DNA of 64,000 bases, taken from NCBI RefSeq assembly GCF_030817075.1, contig NZ_JAUSYU010000001.1:2170001-2234000 (forward strand), given 5' to 3'. The notes below the pieces were generated by a model. It was given only the letters and a program-made list of their open reading frames with translations, was not told the DNA's origin and made no database searches. A program made the translations under genes and the position numbers. Of this stretch, positions 45,972 to 53,995 are shown piece by piece. Position 1 is the first letter of the stretch, and every line of letters begins with the position of its first letter. Source of the DNA: Arthrobacter sp. V1I9 (GTDB lineage Bacteria; Actinomycetota; Actinomycetes; Actinomycetales; Micrococcaceae).

Positions 45972-46358
45972 GTGGAACAGGACAAGCTGCAACAGGACCA
46001 GATGGAATCTCCCGTGAGGAACGCAGTCCTCCGCGCCTTCCGGATTCTCGCGATCGCAGAAGCGTTCAGCTGGGCGGCGCTGCTGGCGGGCATGTACTTC
46101 AAGTGGATTGCGGGCACCACGGAGATTGGCGTTCAGGTGGCAGGACCCATCCACGGCGCCCTCTTTGTGGGTTACGGGATCGCCGCGCTTGCACTTTGGC
46201 GGCTTCAGCGCTGGCCCTTCGTGGTGGCCCTGTTCGCCGGCCTTTCCGCCGTCTTCCCGTTTGCCACGCTCTGGTTCGAGCGCTGGGCGGGAAAACGCGG
46301 GTACCTTGCGGCGACTACAGCCGGGATCCCGGCAGCCAAGGAAACCAGCCGCGCCTGA
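45972..46358 (+). CDS. DUF3817 domain-containing membrane protein
   Basis: 128 residues from the GTG at 45972, or 118 from the ATG at 46002. Three helices are visible: VLRAFRILAIAEAFSWAALLAGMYFKW, VAGPIHGALFVGYGIAALAL and PFVVALFAGLSAVFPFATLWFERW. The spacing and the conserved His-Gly (PIHGALFVGY) and FERW end match the actinobacterial DUF3817 family of unknown function. The start is uncertain because neither candidate has a strong ribosome binding site; AGGA precedes the ATG at five bases. The convergent RDD gene ends 9 bases away. Confidence 0.85.
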   Translation: MEQDKLQQDQMESPVRNAVLRAFRILAIAEAFSWAALLAGMYFKWIAGTTEIGVQVAGPIHGALFVGYGIAALALWRLQRWPFVVALFAGLSAVFPFATLWFERWAGKRGYLAATTAGIPAAKETSRA

Positions 46359-46367
46359 GGGCCGGGA

Positions 46368-46805
46368 CTAGCGGCGCAGGAGCAGCGTGTCCATCGCTTT
46401 GTCGTGCAGGCCGCGGTGGTCCGGATCGAAGATGACGGCGGGAACCACCAGGCACAGCAGCAACGACCTCACCAGCGCAGCGAGCGGCCCCGGCGCTCCT
46501 CCGCCGGCCTTCACCACGTGGATGCCGGCGGCGCGGTGCCCGATGCTGTAGCCGAGCGTGCCCACCAGGAGGATCTGTTCGACGGCGAAGATCGCCAGGG
46601 TAGCCCACGAGTCGCCCGCGAAGGCGAAATTGCTGATCAGCAAGGCGACGGCCCAGTCGATCATCAGCGCGATGATCCTGCGGCCGGCCCGCGCAATGGA
46701 ACCGGGTCCGGACTCCGGCAACCCCAGCCTCTCACCGGGATACTTCGAAATGCCCGAGGTGTCGGGGCCGGTGAGCCAGGAGCCAATATCTTTGCGATCT
46801 ACCAC
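46368..46805 (-). CDS. RDD family membrane protein
   Basis: 145 residues. It begins MVDRKDIGSWLTGPDTSGISKYPGERLGLPESG, then has ARAGRRIIALMIDWAVALLIS, where the motif with the family's Arg and Asp-Asp pattern (RR..D) is found. A second helix (LAIFAVEQILLVGTLGYSIGHRAAGIHVVKAG) and a third (AALVRSLLLCLVVPAVIF) follow, and the chain ends DHRGLHDKAMDTLLLRR. RDD proteins have three helices and no settled function. The N-terminus and position beside glnA and DUF4191 are conserved in actinobacteria. It is divergent from glnA. Confidence 0.88.
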   Translation of the reverse strand: MVDRKDIGSWLTGPDTSGISKYPGERLGLPESGPGSIARAGRRIIALMIDWAVALLISNFAFAGDSWATLAIFAVEQILLVGTLGYSIGHRAAGIHVVKAGGGAPGPLAALVRSLLLCLVVPAVIFDPDHRGLHDKAMDTLLLRR

Positions 46806-46898
46806 CGTCCAAGTTTACCGGGTTCGGTTCGCCCACACTGTGGAAGCAGTTAGACCACAGTCTGGACGGCAGATAGCGTTGCCATAACAGGGCATTCT

Positions 46899-46936
46899 GT
46901 AACCTGCCCGAAACAATGTGGACACGGACGGGAAAT
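46899..46936 (+). promoter_or_regulatory. GlnR box upstream of glnA
   Basis: GTAAC-N6-GAAAC-N6-GACAC-N6-GAAAT. This is the four-element arrangement known for the nitrogen regulator GlnR in actinomycetes (gTnAC-n6-GaAAC-n6-GtnAC-n6-GAAAC), with exact 6-base spacers and only two non-consensus bases in the conserved positions. It lies 145 bases upstream of the glnA start codon, a usual place for GlnR-dependent control of glutamine synthetase. Confidence 0.75.
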
Positions 46937-46991
46937 GCCGCGTCCATAGGCTGTTAGCAGTTTCAAGCAAATCCCCCGGCAGGTGCTCACA

Positions 46992-47017
46992 GCAGGGAAA
47001 CCTTGCGTTTTCCCTGC
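46992..47017 (+). other. Stem-loop in the glnA leader region
   Basis: Perfect 9-base stem GCAGGGAAA / TTTCCCTGC with an 8-base loop, ending 64 bases before the glnA ATG. Its role is unknown. It could stabilise the leader or be part of the promoter region, since the transcription start is not known. Confidence 0.45.
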
Positions 47018-47081
47018 CTTCGGATTGCGCTGGATCAGATGGCTTTCACGCCAGATATTTACATATGCGTTAGGAGCATAG

Positions 47082-48506
47082 ATGTTCACGACTGCGGACG
47101 AAGTCCTCAAGTTCATCAAGGACGAAGATATTAAGTTCGTCGATATCCGCTTCACCGATCTGCCGGGTGTCCAGCAGCACTTCAATGTGCCGGCCAAGAG
47201 CGTTGACGCCGACTTCTTCATCAACGGCCAGCTTTTCGACGGATCCTCCATCCGCGGCTTCCAGGGCATTGCCGAATCCGACATGCAGCTGATTCCTGAC
47301 GTCACCACCGCGTTCCTGGACACCTTCCGCATGGAGAAGACCCTCGCGCTGAACTTCTCCATCGTCAACCCCCGTACGGGCGATCCGTACCACCGCGATC
47401 CCCGCGGCGTGGCTGAGAAGGCAGAAGCCTACCTCGCCTCCACCGGCATCGCAGACACCGCCTTCTTCGCTCCCGAAGCAGAGTTTTTCGTGTTCGACAA
47501 CGTCCAGTACCAGTCCTCCCCGCAGGGCAGCTTCTACAAGATCGATTCCGAGGAAGCACACTGGAACACCGGCCGCGAGGAAGAGGGCGGAAACCTCGGT
47601 TACAAGACCCCCGTCAAGGGCGGTTACTTCCCGGTCTCCCCCACCGACAAGCAGGCCGACCTGCGCGACGCCATGTGTGTCGCCCTGGACGAAGCCGGCC
47701 TCGAGGTCGAGCGCAGCCACCACGAAGTTGGCTCCGCCGGCCAGGCAGAGATCAACTACAAGTTCACCACCCTGACCCACGCTGCCGATGACCTGCAGAA
47801 GTTCAAGTACGTCATCAAGAACACGGCAGACGCCTGGGGCAAGTCAGTGACCTTCATGCCGAAGCCGGTCTTCGGTGACAACGGCTCGGGCATGCACTGC
47901 CACCAGTCGCTGTGGAGCAACGGTGAGCCGCTGTTCTACGACGAGAAGGGCTACGCCGGCCTGTCCGACACCGCCCGCTGGTACATCGGCGGCCTGCTGA
48001 AGCACGCCGACGCCGTCCTGGCATTCACCAACCCGACGGTGAACTCCTACCGCCGCCTGGTCAAGGGCTTCGAAGCTCCGGTCAACATGGTTTACTCGCA
48101 GGGCAACCGCTCCGCCGGTATCCGTATCCCCATCACGGGCACCAACCCCAAGGCAAAGCGCATCGAGTTCCGCGCGCCGGACCCCTCCTCCAACCCGTAC
48201 CTGGCATTCGCTGCCCAGCTGATGGCCGGCATCGACGGCATCCGCAACCGCATCGAACCGCCGGCACCGATCGACAAGGACCTCTACGAACTCCCCGCCG
48301 AGGAAGCCAAGGACATCCCCAAGGCTCCGGGCACCCTCGAGGAGGCCCTGGACGCCCTGGCCGCGGACAACGAGTTCCTGCAGGCCGGCGGCGTCTTCAC
48401 CCAGGACCTCATCGACACCTGGATCGAGTACAAGTACGAGAACGAGATCCGTCCCCTGTCGCTGCGTCCGAACCCCTACGAGTTCGAGCTCTACTACGGC
48501 GTCTAG
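47082..48506 (+). CDS. glnA: Type I glutamine synthetase, adenylylatable (GlnA1)
   Basis: 474 residues with AGGAG six bases before the ATG. It makes glutamine from glutamate, ammonia and ATP as a dodecamer. Signatures are [17 protein letters not shown], the ATP-binding [17 protein letters not shown] and metal-site sequences [10 protein letters not shown] and [12 protein letters not shown]. The adenylylation site Tyr402 is in [13 protein letters not shown], the Tyr modified by GlnE, whose gene lies 2.5 kb downstream. Together with the upstream GlnR box this indicates both transcriptional and covalent control. It is followed by a strong terminator. Confidence 0.97.
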   Translation: MFTTADEVLKFIKDEDIKFVDIRFTDLPGVQQHFNVPAKSVDADFFINGQLFDGSSIRGFQGIAESDMQLIPDVTTAFLDTFRMEKTLALNFSIVNPRTGDPYHRDPRGVAEKAEAYLASTGIADTAFFAPEAEFFVFDNVQYQSSPQGSFYKIDSEEAHWNTGREEEGGNLGYKTPVKGGYFPVSPTDKQADLRDAMCVALDEAGLEVERSHHEVGSAGQAEINYKFTTLTHAADDLQKFKYVIKNTADAWGKSVTFMPKPVFGDNGSGMHCHQSLWSNGEPLFYDEKGYAGLSDTARWYIGGLLKHADAVLAFTNPTVNSYRRLVKGFEAPVNMVYSQGNRSAGIRIPITGTNPKAKRIEFRAPDPSSNPYLAFAAQLMAGIDGIRNRIEPPAPIDKDLYELPAEEAKDIPKAPGTLEEALDALAADNEFLQAGGVFTQDLIDTWIEYKYENEIRPLSLRPNPYEFELYYGV

Positions 48507-48563
48507 CCGGACCACGCGGCTGCTGCGGCATTAGTCCGAACACAGCCCGCTCGCAACGAATCG

Positions 48564-48601
48564 CAACAAGGGCCGGTCCCCTCGGGGGCCGGCCCTTGTT
48601 G
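48564..48601 (+). terminator. Bidirectional terminator after glnA
   Basis: Stem CAACAAGGGCCGG / CCGGCCCTTGTTG (13 bases perfect), plus an inner TCCC/GGGG pairing. It lies between glnA and the convergent AAA+ gene. Confidence 0.7.
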
Positions 48602-48616
48602 TCTCCACAAGTTGGA

Positions 48617-49654
48617 CTAAAAATTCAGCCAGCGCCACCAGCGTGACTGCTCCGGTTCCGGAGTCGGTTCCGGCTCCGGCTCCTCACCCAAGGCCAGCGC
48701 GGCCTCGACGATGTCGTCCGCGGTGAGCGTCATGACGGCCTCACGATCGAGCGCGTCGAGAGCTTGTTCCCCGTCAAGCGAGAGCCGCAGCGCCTGGCGG
48801 TTGAGCGCCTGTTCGAACAGCGTGCGGGCGAACCGGGCGTTGCCGGAGTCCTCGCCGGCGTGGAGCCCGGTGAAGATGCGGCGCAGCATCTGTTCCGCAC
48901 CCGGCTCCAGCGTGTACTCGTGCTGGGCCAGCATCTGGTGGAAGATCGTCTGGAGTGCGTCGACGGAGTAGTCGGGGAACGTGATCTCACGGGCGAACCG
49001 GGAGCGCAGCCCGGGGTTCGAGAGCAGGAAGGACTCCATCAGCCGCGGGTACCCGGCCACGATCACGACCAGGCGGTGGCGGTGGTCCTCCATCCGTTTG
49101 AGCAGGACCTCGATCGCCTCGGGGCCGAAGTCCGTCCGGCCGTCCTCCGGGGCCAGCGCGTAGGCCTCGTCGATGAACAGGACGCCGTCCAGCGCACGCC
49201 GGATCACCCGGTCCGTCTTGATGGCCGTCGCGCCGACGTACTGCCCCACCAGGCCCGAACGGTCGACCTCGACCAAGTGGCCTTTCTGCAGCAGACCGAC
49301 CGCGCGGTACATCTCGGCCAGGAGCCGCGCCACGGTGGTCTTGCCCGTGCCCGGGTTACCGAGGAACACCAGATGCTGTGAGGTGGCCACCTCAGGCAGA
49401 CCGTGCGTCTTACGGCGGGCCTGGACCTGGAGCAGTGCGACGAGGGCCCGCACCTGTTCCTTCACGGTCTCCAGTCCGACCAGCGCGTCGAGCTCGGCCT
49501 GCACCTCGGACAGCGGCCGGGCCGGCCCGGGCCTCGCTCCGATGAGATCCCCAACCAGGTCGTCGACGCGTTCCGAACCGGGCAGCTTGAGCTGATCGGC
49601 CAGATGGCCGATGGTTTCGCGCAGGTCGTCGAGCGGATTGCGGCTGGCAGCCAT
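48617..49654 (-). CDS. AAA+ ATPase of the CbxX/SpoVK family
   Basis: 345 residues, cytoplasmic. Walker A is GNPGTGKTT (residues 99-107) and Walker B FIDEAY (about 160-165). The arginine finger region is LRSRFAREITFPDYS, and the pore-loop-like segment is VGQYVGATAIKTDRV. The C-terminus is acidic with a Glu/Pro repeat and ends QSRWWRWLNF. The CbxX/CfqX group includes the RuBisCO activase CbbX and the EccA-type chaperones of type VII secretion. No RuBisCO or ESX gene is present here, so the substrate is unknown. The gene lies between glnA and a GNAT gene with 270 bases of non-coding DNA upstream, which suggests an accessory insertion. Confidence 0.87.
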   Translation of the reverse strand: MAASRNPLDDLRETIGHLADQLKLPGSERVDDLVGDLIGARPGPARPLSEVQAELDALVGLETVKEQVRALVALLQVQARRKTHGLPEVATSQHLVFLGNPGTGKTTVARLLAEMYRAVGLLQKGHLVEVDRSGLVGQYVGATAIKTDRVIRRALDGVLFIDEAYALAPEDGRTDFGPEAIEVLLKRMEDHRHRLVVIVAGYPRLMESFLLSNPGLRSRFAREITFPDYSVDALQTIFHQMLAQHEYTLEPGAEQMLRRIFTGLHAGEDSGNARFARTLFEQALNRQALRLSLDGEQALDALDREAVMTLTADDIVEAALALGEEPEPEPTPEPEQSRWWRWLNF

Positions 49655-49924
49655 GCATCCACTGTAATACCGATACCCGAACGAGGTGGGGCTCAGCTCA
49701 CAGTTCGCAATCGGGGCCGGCGGCCCTACGCGCGGCTGACAGAGTCACCGGCTGGCGCAGGTGGGGACCCAGCTCCAGACGTGCTGAGACCGGGAGCCGG
49801 ATCCCCTGACGAATGTCCCCCGAGACGAAGACTTCGGAAGCCTTCCCCCCAACAAGGTTTGAAGAACACCGCCAATCCACATAATCAAGCAATCTGCCGC
49901 CAAGCGCAACGCCGGGCTGCTTTA

Positions 49925-50458
49925 TTATGGCGCTGATGTCCGGCCAAAGCCCCGAAACATGATTCGTTGGGGTCCTGCCGGGCTGCCGCAATATTGCCCG
50001 CGGTCCTCAAAGCCCGCGCGGCGGTAGGTGGCCAATCCTGCCGGGTTCGCTTGGTTGACGGAAAGGACGACGCCGGTCTCCCCAGTTCCCTGCCGGACGC
50101 TGAGTTTTTCCGCAGCCGCCACGGCGGCGGCAGCACCCAGCGGACCGAGGCCTTTGCCCTGTTGCCGGCGGTCGATCAGGAATCCCCGCAGCAGCCACGC
50201 GGAATCGTCGTCCGGCCAGCCCGCCAGCCGGGCTGCCCCGGCCTGTAAGGTGAGGAGTCCCACGGCCAGGCCGAAGGACTCGATGACGTATGGGCGGCGC
50301 GACTCCTCGGCCAGCCCCGCTAAGGCCATCCTCAGCGGGTCGCCAACGAACTGCTCCTGGCCCGGCCCAAGTTCCAGCTCCGCCACTGCGCCGAGCTGGA
50401 TGGCGCGTGCGTCGTCGTCGAGGTCCCTCAGCGAAATCAACCAGACGCTGGGGTCCAC
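49925..50458 (-). CDS. GNAT family N-acetyltransferase
   Basis: 177 residues from a GTG start. The acetyl-CoA-binding motif appears as LIDRRQQGKGLGPLGAAAAVAAAE, and a C-terminal motif as SVNQANPAGLATYRRAGFEDRG, both diagnostic of GNAT acetyltransferases. The substrate is not known. The start is 6 bases after the stop of the VOC gene, so the two form an operon. The 3' side borders the 270-base region without a gene in front of the AAA+ gene. Confidence 0.85.
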   Translation of the reverse strand: MDPSVWLISLRDLDDDARAIQLGAVAELELGPGQEQFVGDPLRMALAGLAEESRRPYVIESFGLAVGLLTLQAGAARLAGWPDDDSAWLLRGFLIDRRQQGKGLGPLGAAAAVAAAEKLSVRQGTGETGVVLSVNQANPAGLATYRRAGFEDRGQYCGSPAGPQRIMFRGFGRTSAP

Positions 50459-50463
50459 CCCGC

Positions 50464-50907
50464 TCAGGACTGCGCGCTGGCGGAATCGTCACCGGCGGTG
50501 GACTCAGCCGGCGGACCGGCGGGATCCATCCATGTCACTTCCCAGAGGTGGCCGTCCGGGTCCTGAAAGCTGTGGTTGTACATAAATCCGTAATCCTGGG
50601 GGTCCTCAGAAGCGGACCCGCCGGAGGCCAGCGCGGTCCTGACGGCCTCATCCACTGCCTCCCGGCTGTCCACGGAGTAGGCGATGATCGCTTCCGCAGA
50701 CTCCCGGCTGTCCGCTACATTCTTGGACGTGAAGGTCTTGAAAAAGGTCTCCACCAGGAGCATGACAAAGGCGTTCTCATTGATGATCATGCATGTGGCG
50801 TTCTCATCCGTATAGTCCGGATTGAAGGAAAAACCCAAGGCCGTGAAGAAGTCCACGGAGCGTTTCAGGTCCTTGACGGGCAGGTTGAAAAAGATTTGGG
50901 TAGCCAT
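50464..50907 (-). CDS. VOC family protein (glyoxalase-like)
   Basis: 147 residues, starting MATQIFFNLPVKDLKRSVDFFTALGFSFN, typical of a vicinal oxygen chelate fold module. Later DPDGHLWEVTWMDP carries the last metal-type Glu (LWEV). The family includes glyoxalases, dioxygenases and fosfomycin resistance proteins, and the lack of close residue context prevents a sharper call. The tail is acidic and Ser/Ala-rich. It is the first gene of a two-gene unit with the GNAT protein. Confidence 0.85.
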   Translation of the reverse strand: MATQIFFNLPVKDLKRSVDFFTALGFSFNPDYTDENATCMIINENAFVMLLVETFFKTFTSKNVADSRESAEAIIAYSVDSREAVDEAVRTALASGGSASEDPQDYGFMYNHSFQDPDGHLWEVTWMDPAGPPAESTAGDDSASAQS

Positions 50908-50974
50908 TGGCTCAAATTAGCACCATGCCCCGACGGGTGTCAGCCACTTCCAGCAAACGCTGCCTGGCTGCCGG

Positions 50975-53900
50975 CTAGTGGCCGTAGAAAACCCGTTCGA
51001 AAACGGCGCGGGCCCGGCGGCTGACCCGGAGATAGTCCTCTTCCAGCACCGCGGCATTGCCGGGCTCATAGCCGCACCACCGCGCCACCGCTTCCAGGTC
51101 GCGCCTGGAGGACGGAAGCAGGTCCGAGGCCTTGCCGCTCCAGATGACATTGGCAGACCTGATCCGGCTGGCAAGGCGCCAGGCAGCCGCGAGCAGGTCT
51201 GCATCCTCCTTGGCAAGCAGGCCGGTTTGGGTTGCGGCTTCGAGCGCCGCGATGGTGGACGTGGTCCGCAGCTCCCTGTGTTTGCCGGCGTGTTCAAGCT
51301 GCAAAAGCTGGACCAGCCATTCGACGTCGCTGAGCCCCCCGCGCCCCAGCTTGAGATGCCTGGCCGGATCAGCACCGCGCGGCAGGCGCTCAGATTCAAC
51401 CCTCGCCTTGACCCGCCTGATTTCGCGGACGTCCTGGGCGGAAACGGACTCCGGATACCGGATGGGATTGATGAGTTCCATGAAGTCCGCGGCCAGGGCG
51501 TCGTCGCCCGCCATCGGCCGGGCACGCAGCAGTGCCTGCGCCTCCCAGATGAGGGACCAGCGCCGGTAGTACTCGGCGAAGGAGTCGAGGGAGCGCACCA
51601 TCGCTCCGTTCTTGCCCTCCGGGCGCAGGTCGGCGTCCACCTGCAGCACCCGTTCCGCCATGATGGCCGGTTTCAGCGGCTGGGTCAGGAGGTTGGAGAC
51701 CTTGGCGACGATCCGCGAGGCCTGCTCCTGCGCCTCCTCCTCGGAGAATCCCGGCAGCGCCCGGTGGACGTACATCACGTCCGCATCGGATCCGTATCCG
51801 ATTTCGCGCCCGCCCTGCCGGCCCATGGCAACCACCAGGACAGCGGTCTTCAGGGGCCCCTTGGCTGACACAACGCCTTCGGCAACACGCAAAGCGCCGA
51901 GGACGGCCGCGCGGTCAGTGTCCGCCAGCGCCGCCCCCACCTCGTCCTGGTTCAGCAGCCCGGCAGAATCGGCGATCGCGATCCGGAGGGTTTCCCGCCG
52001 CCGGATCAGGCGGATCAGCCGCATGGCGCTCTCCGGGTCCGAATGGCGGGACATCTTGGCGGTGATTTCCTGCCACTGGGCCTCGAAGGTGACCGGGACG
52101 AGGTCCTTGTCGTGGCCGAGCCAGGCCACCGATTCAGGGGAGACTTCCAGCAGATCCGCAATCAGCCGCGAGTTTGCGAGCACGTGGCACAGCCGCTCCG
52201 CCGCGGCCTTGGAGTCACGGAGCATACCCAGGTACCAGTGGGTGGTGCCCAAAGCCTCACTGACCCGGCGGAAGGCGAGAAGGCCGCCGTCGGGGTCCAC
52301 TCCTTCAGCGAGCCAGTCAAGCAGGATGGGCAGCAGCTGCCGTTGCAGGGCCGCGCGGCGGCTAACACCGGCGGTGAGGGCCTCGATGTGGCGCATGGCG
52401 CCCTTCGGATCCAGATACCCGAGGGCCGCGAGCCGGCCCTCGGCAGCTTCGGGCGTAAGCCTGGCGTCCTCACTGCTGAGTTTGGCTGCGGTGTTGAGCA
52501 GGGGCCGGTAGAAGATGCGCTCGTGCAGCTCACGCACCGAACGCTTGGTCTTTTGCCAGGCGGCCAGCAAAGCGTCGGGGTGCGGGCGCTCGTTGGAAAA
52601 CGGTCCCAGCACAGCCTTGGCCAGGGCACGGAGCGCAGGCTCCCCCACCGGCATCAGGTGTGTCCGGCGCAGCTGGAAGAGCTGGATGCGGTGCTCCAGC
52701 AGCCGCAGGTACCGGTATGCATTGTCGAAGGCTGCGGCATCCGAGCGCCCGATATAGCCGCCTGCGGAGAGCGCTGCAATGGCCGAAGTGGTGTCCCGCC
52801 GCCGCAACGTCTCGTCAGACTTGCCATGGACCAGCTGGAGCAGCTGCACCGTAAACTCGACGTCGCGGAGACCGCCCCGGCCCAGCTTGATCTGCCGCTG
52901 TTCTTCCGCCTGCGGGATGTGCTCCGTGACCCTCCGGCGCATGGCCTGCACAGACTCAACGAACCCGTCCCGGCTTGCTGAACTCCAGATCAGCGGCGCA
53001 ATGGCGTCCTCGTACTGTTGGCCAAGGGCAACATCGCCGGCGATGGTGCGGGCCTTCAGCAGTGCCTGGAACTCCCAGCTTTCAGCCCATCGCGCGTAGT
53101 AGGTCTGGTGGGACGCCAGGGTGCGCACCAGCGGCCCGGACTTCCCTTCCGGCCGGAGGTTCGCGTCCACTTCCCACAGCCCTGGTTCCCGGGCAACAGA
53201 GGAGATGGCCCGGGATATTCCGCTGGCCAGTGCTGTGCCGATGGTGCTGGCCTGCGCATCATCAAGGCTGCCCGCTTCCGCCACGTAGATGACGTCGACG
53301 TCGGAAATGTAGTTCAGCTCCCGCGCTCCGCATTTGCCCATGCCGATGACCGCCAGGCCGACGTCCGCCACCTCTGAGGCGCTGTACTGGCTGGCCGCCT
53401 CCGCGCGCGAGACGGCGAGGGCAGCCTCGATCGCGGCGCCCGCCAGGTCCGCGAGTTCCCCTCCCGCCATGGGCAGGAAGTCCAGCGGGTCAGCGGCGCA
53501 GAGGTCCTTGACCGCAAGGTCCACCACGCCCCTGCGGTAAGCCGTCCGAAGTGCTGCGTAGGCCTCCGTTCCGGTGACAGCGGCAACGGGCCGGGCAGCA
53601 CGCGGGTCAGCACCTACGGACGAAAGGAGGGAAGCCCGCAACTCCGCTGGATCCGCCTGCAGCGGCTCCGGGCTGGGCCGGACACTGAAGGCGTCGAGGT
53701 GTTCTGGGTGGCGGATGAGGAACTCCCCCAGCGCCTCCGATGCCCCCAGCACCCGGTAGAGTGCTTCGCTCCTTTCGGGATCAGCGCCCGCCAGCTGCCG
53801 GAGATCCGGATGCTTTTCAATCAGCCGCACCAGGGACTGGAGGGCTGTGTCCGGGCTGGCTGCCATCTGCAGCCCTGCGAAGAGCCGGTCTTCGTCCAGT

Positions 53901-53986
53901 CCCTCGAGCTCGCGGGCAGCCAGGAACCGTTCGGCCTTCTCCAGGTCACTGAAGCCGGCCGAAATCAGGCGCCGTGCGAGGCTCAC
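50975..53986 (-). CDS. glnE: Bifunctional glutamine synthetase adenylyltransferase/deadenylyltransferase
   Basis: 1003 residues from the third GTG of a GTGGTGGTG run (53986). The first two GTGs (53992, 53989) are alternatives, but the AGGAGG site is best spaced for the third. GlnE has two nucleotidyltransferase halves: the N-terminal deadenylylating one (VIGMGKCGARELNYISDVDVIYV) and the C-terminal adenylylating one (VVAMGRQGGREIGYGSDADVMYV), each with the GG-X-D-X-D-type metal site. Further features are LRLGRGGLRD-like KLGRGGLRDVEFTVQLLQL and KLGRGGLSDVEWLVQLLQL, the duplicated GlnD/GlnE signature. It modifies Tyr402 of GlnA1. The stop of glnA2 overlaps its ribosome binding site, so it is translationally linked to that gene. 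Confidence 0.96.
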   Translation of the reverse strand: MSLARRLISAGFSDLEKAERFLAARELEGLDEDRLFAGLQMAASPDTALQSLVRLIEKHPDLRQLAGADPERSEALYRVLGASEALGEFLIRHPEHLDAFSVRPSPEPLQADPAELRASLLSSVGADPRAARPVAAVTGTEAYAALRTAYRRGVVDLAVKDLCAADPLDFLPMAGGELADLAGAAIEAALAVSRAEAASQYSASEVADVGLAVIGMGKCGARELNYISDVDVIYVAEAGSLDDAQASTIGTALASGISRAISSVAREPGLWEVDANLRPEGKSGPLVRTLASHQTYYARWAESWEFQALLKARTIAGDVALGQQYEDAIAPLIWSSASRDGFVESVQAMRRRVTEHIPQAEEQRQIKLGRGGLRDVEFTVQLLQLVHGKSDETLRRRDTTSAIAALSAGGYIGRSDAAAFDNAYRYLRLLEHRIQLFQLRRTHLMPVGEPALRALAKAVLGPFSNERPHPDALLAAWQKTKRSVRELHERIFYRPLLNTAAKLSSEDARLTPEAAEGRLAALGYLDPKGAMRHIEALTAGVSRRAALQRQLLPILLDWLAEGVDPDGGLLAFRRVSEALGTTHWYLGMLRDSKAAAERLCHVLANSRLIADLLEVSPESVAWLGHDKDLVPVTFEAQWQEITAKMSRHSDPESAMRLIRLIRRRETLRIAIADSAGLLNQDEVGAALADTDRAAVLGALRVAEGVVSAKGPLKTAVLVVAMGRQGGREIGYGSDADVMYVHRALPGFSEEEAQEQASRIVAKVSNLLTQPLKPAIMAERVLQVDADLRPEGKNGAMVRSLDSFAEYYRRWSLIWEAQALLRARPMAGDDALAADFMELINPIRYPESVSAQDVREIRRVKARVESERLPRGADPARHLKLGRGGLSDVEWLVQLLQLEHAGKHRELRTTSTIAALEAATQTGLLAKEDADLLAAAWRLASRIRSANVIWSGKASDLLPSSRRDLEAVARWCGYEPGNAAVLEEDYLRVSRRARAVFERVFYGH

Positions 53987-53995
53987 CACCACCTC

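Noticed and set aside
49698..49991. 97-codon minus-strand open frame in the 270-base gap before the AAA+ gene
   Set aside because: Overlaps the GNAT gene end, lacks a plausible start context and resembles no family. It could be a decayed gene, but nothing supports it.
53986..53992. GTGGTGGTG as a sign of slippage or a short repeat tract in glnE
   Set aside because: Three GTG codons at the start are alternative initiation codons next to a strong AGGAGG site. No longer repeat is present.
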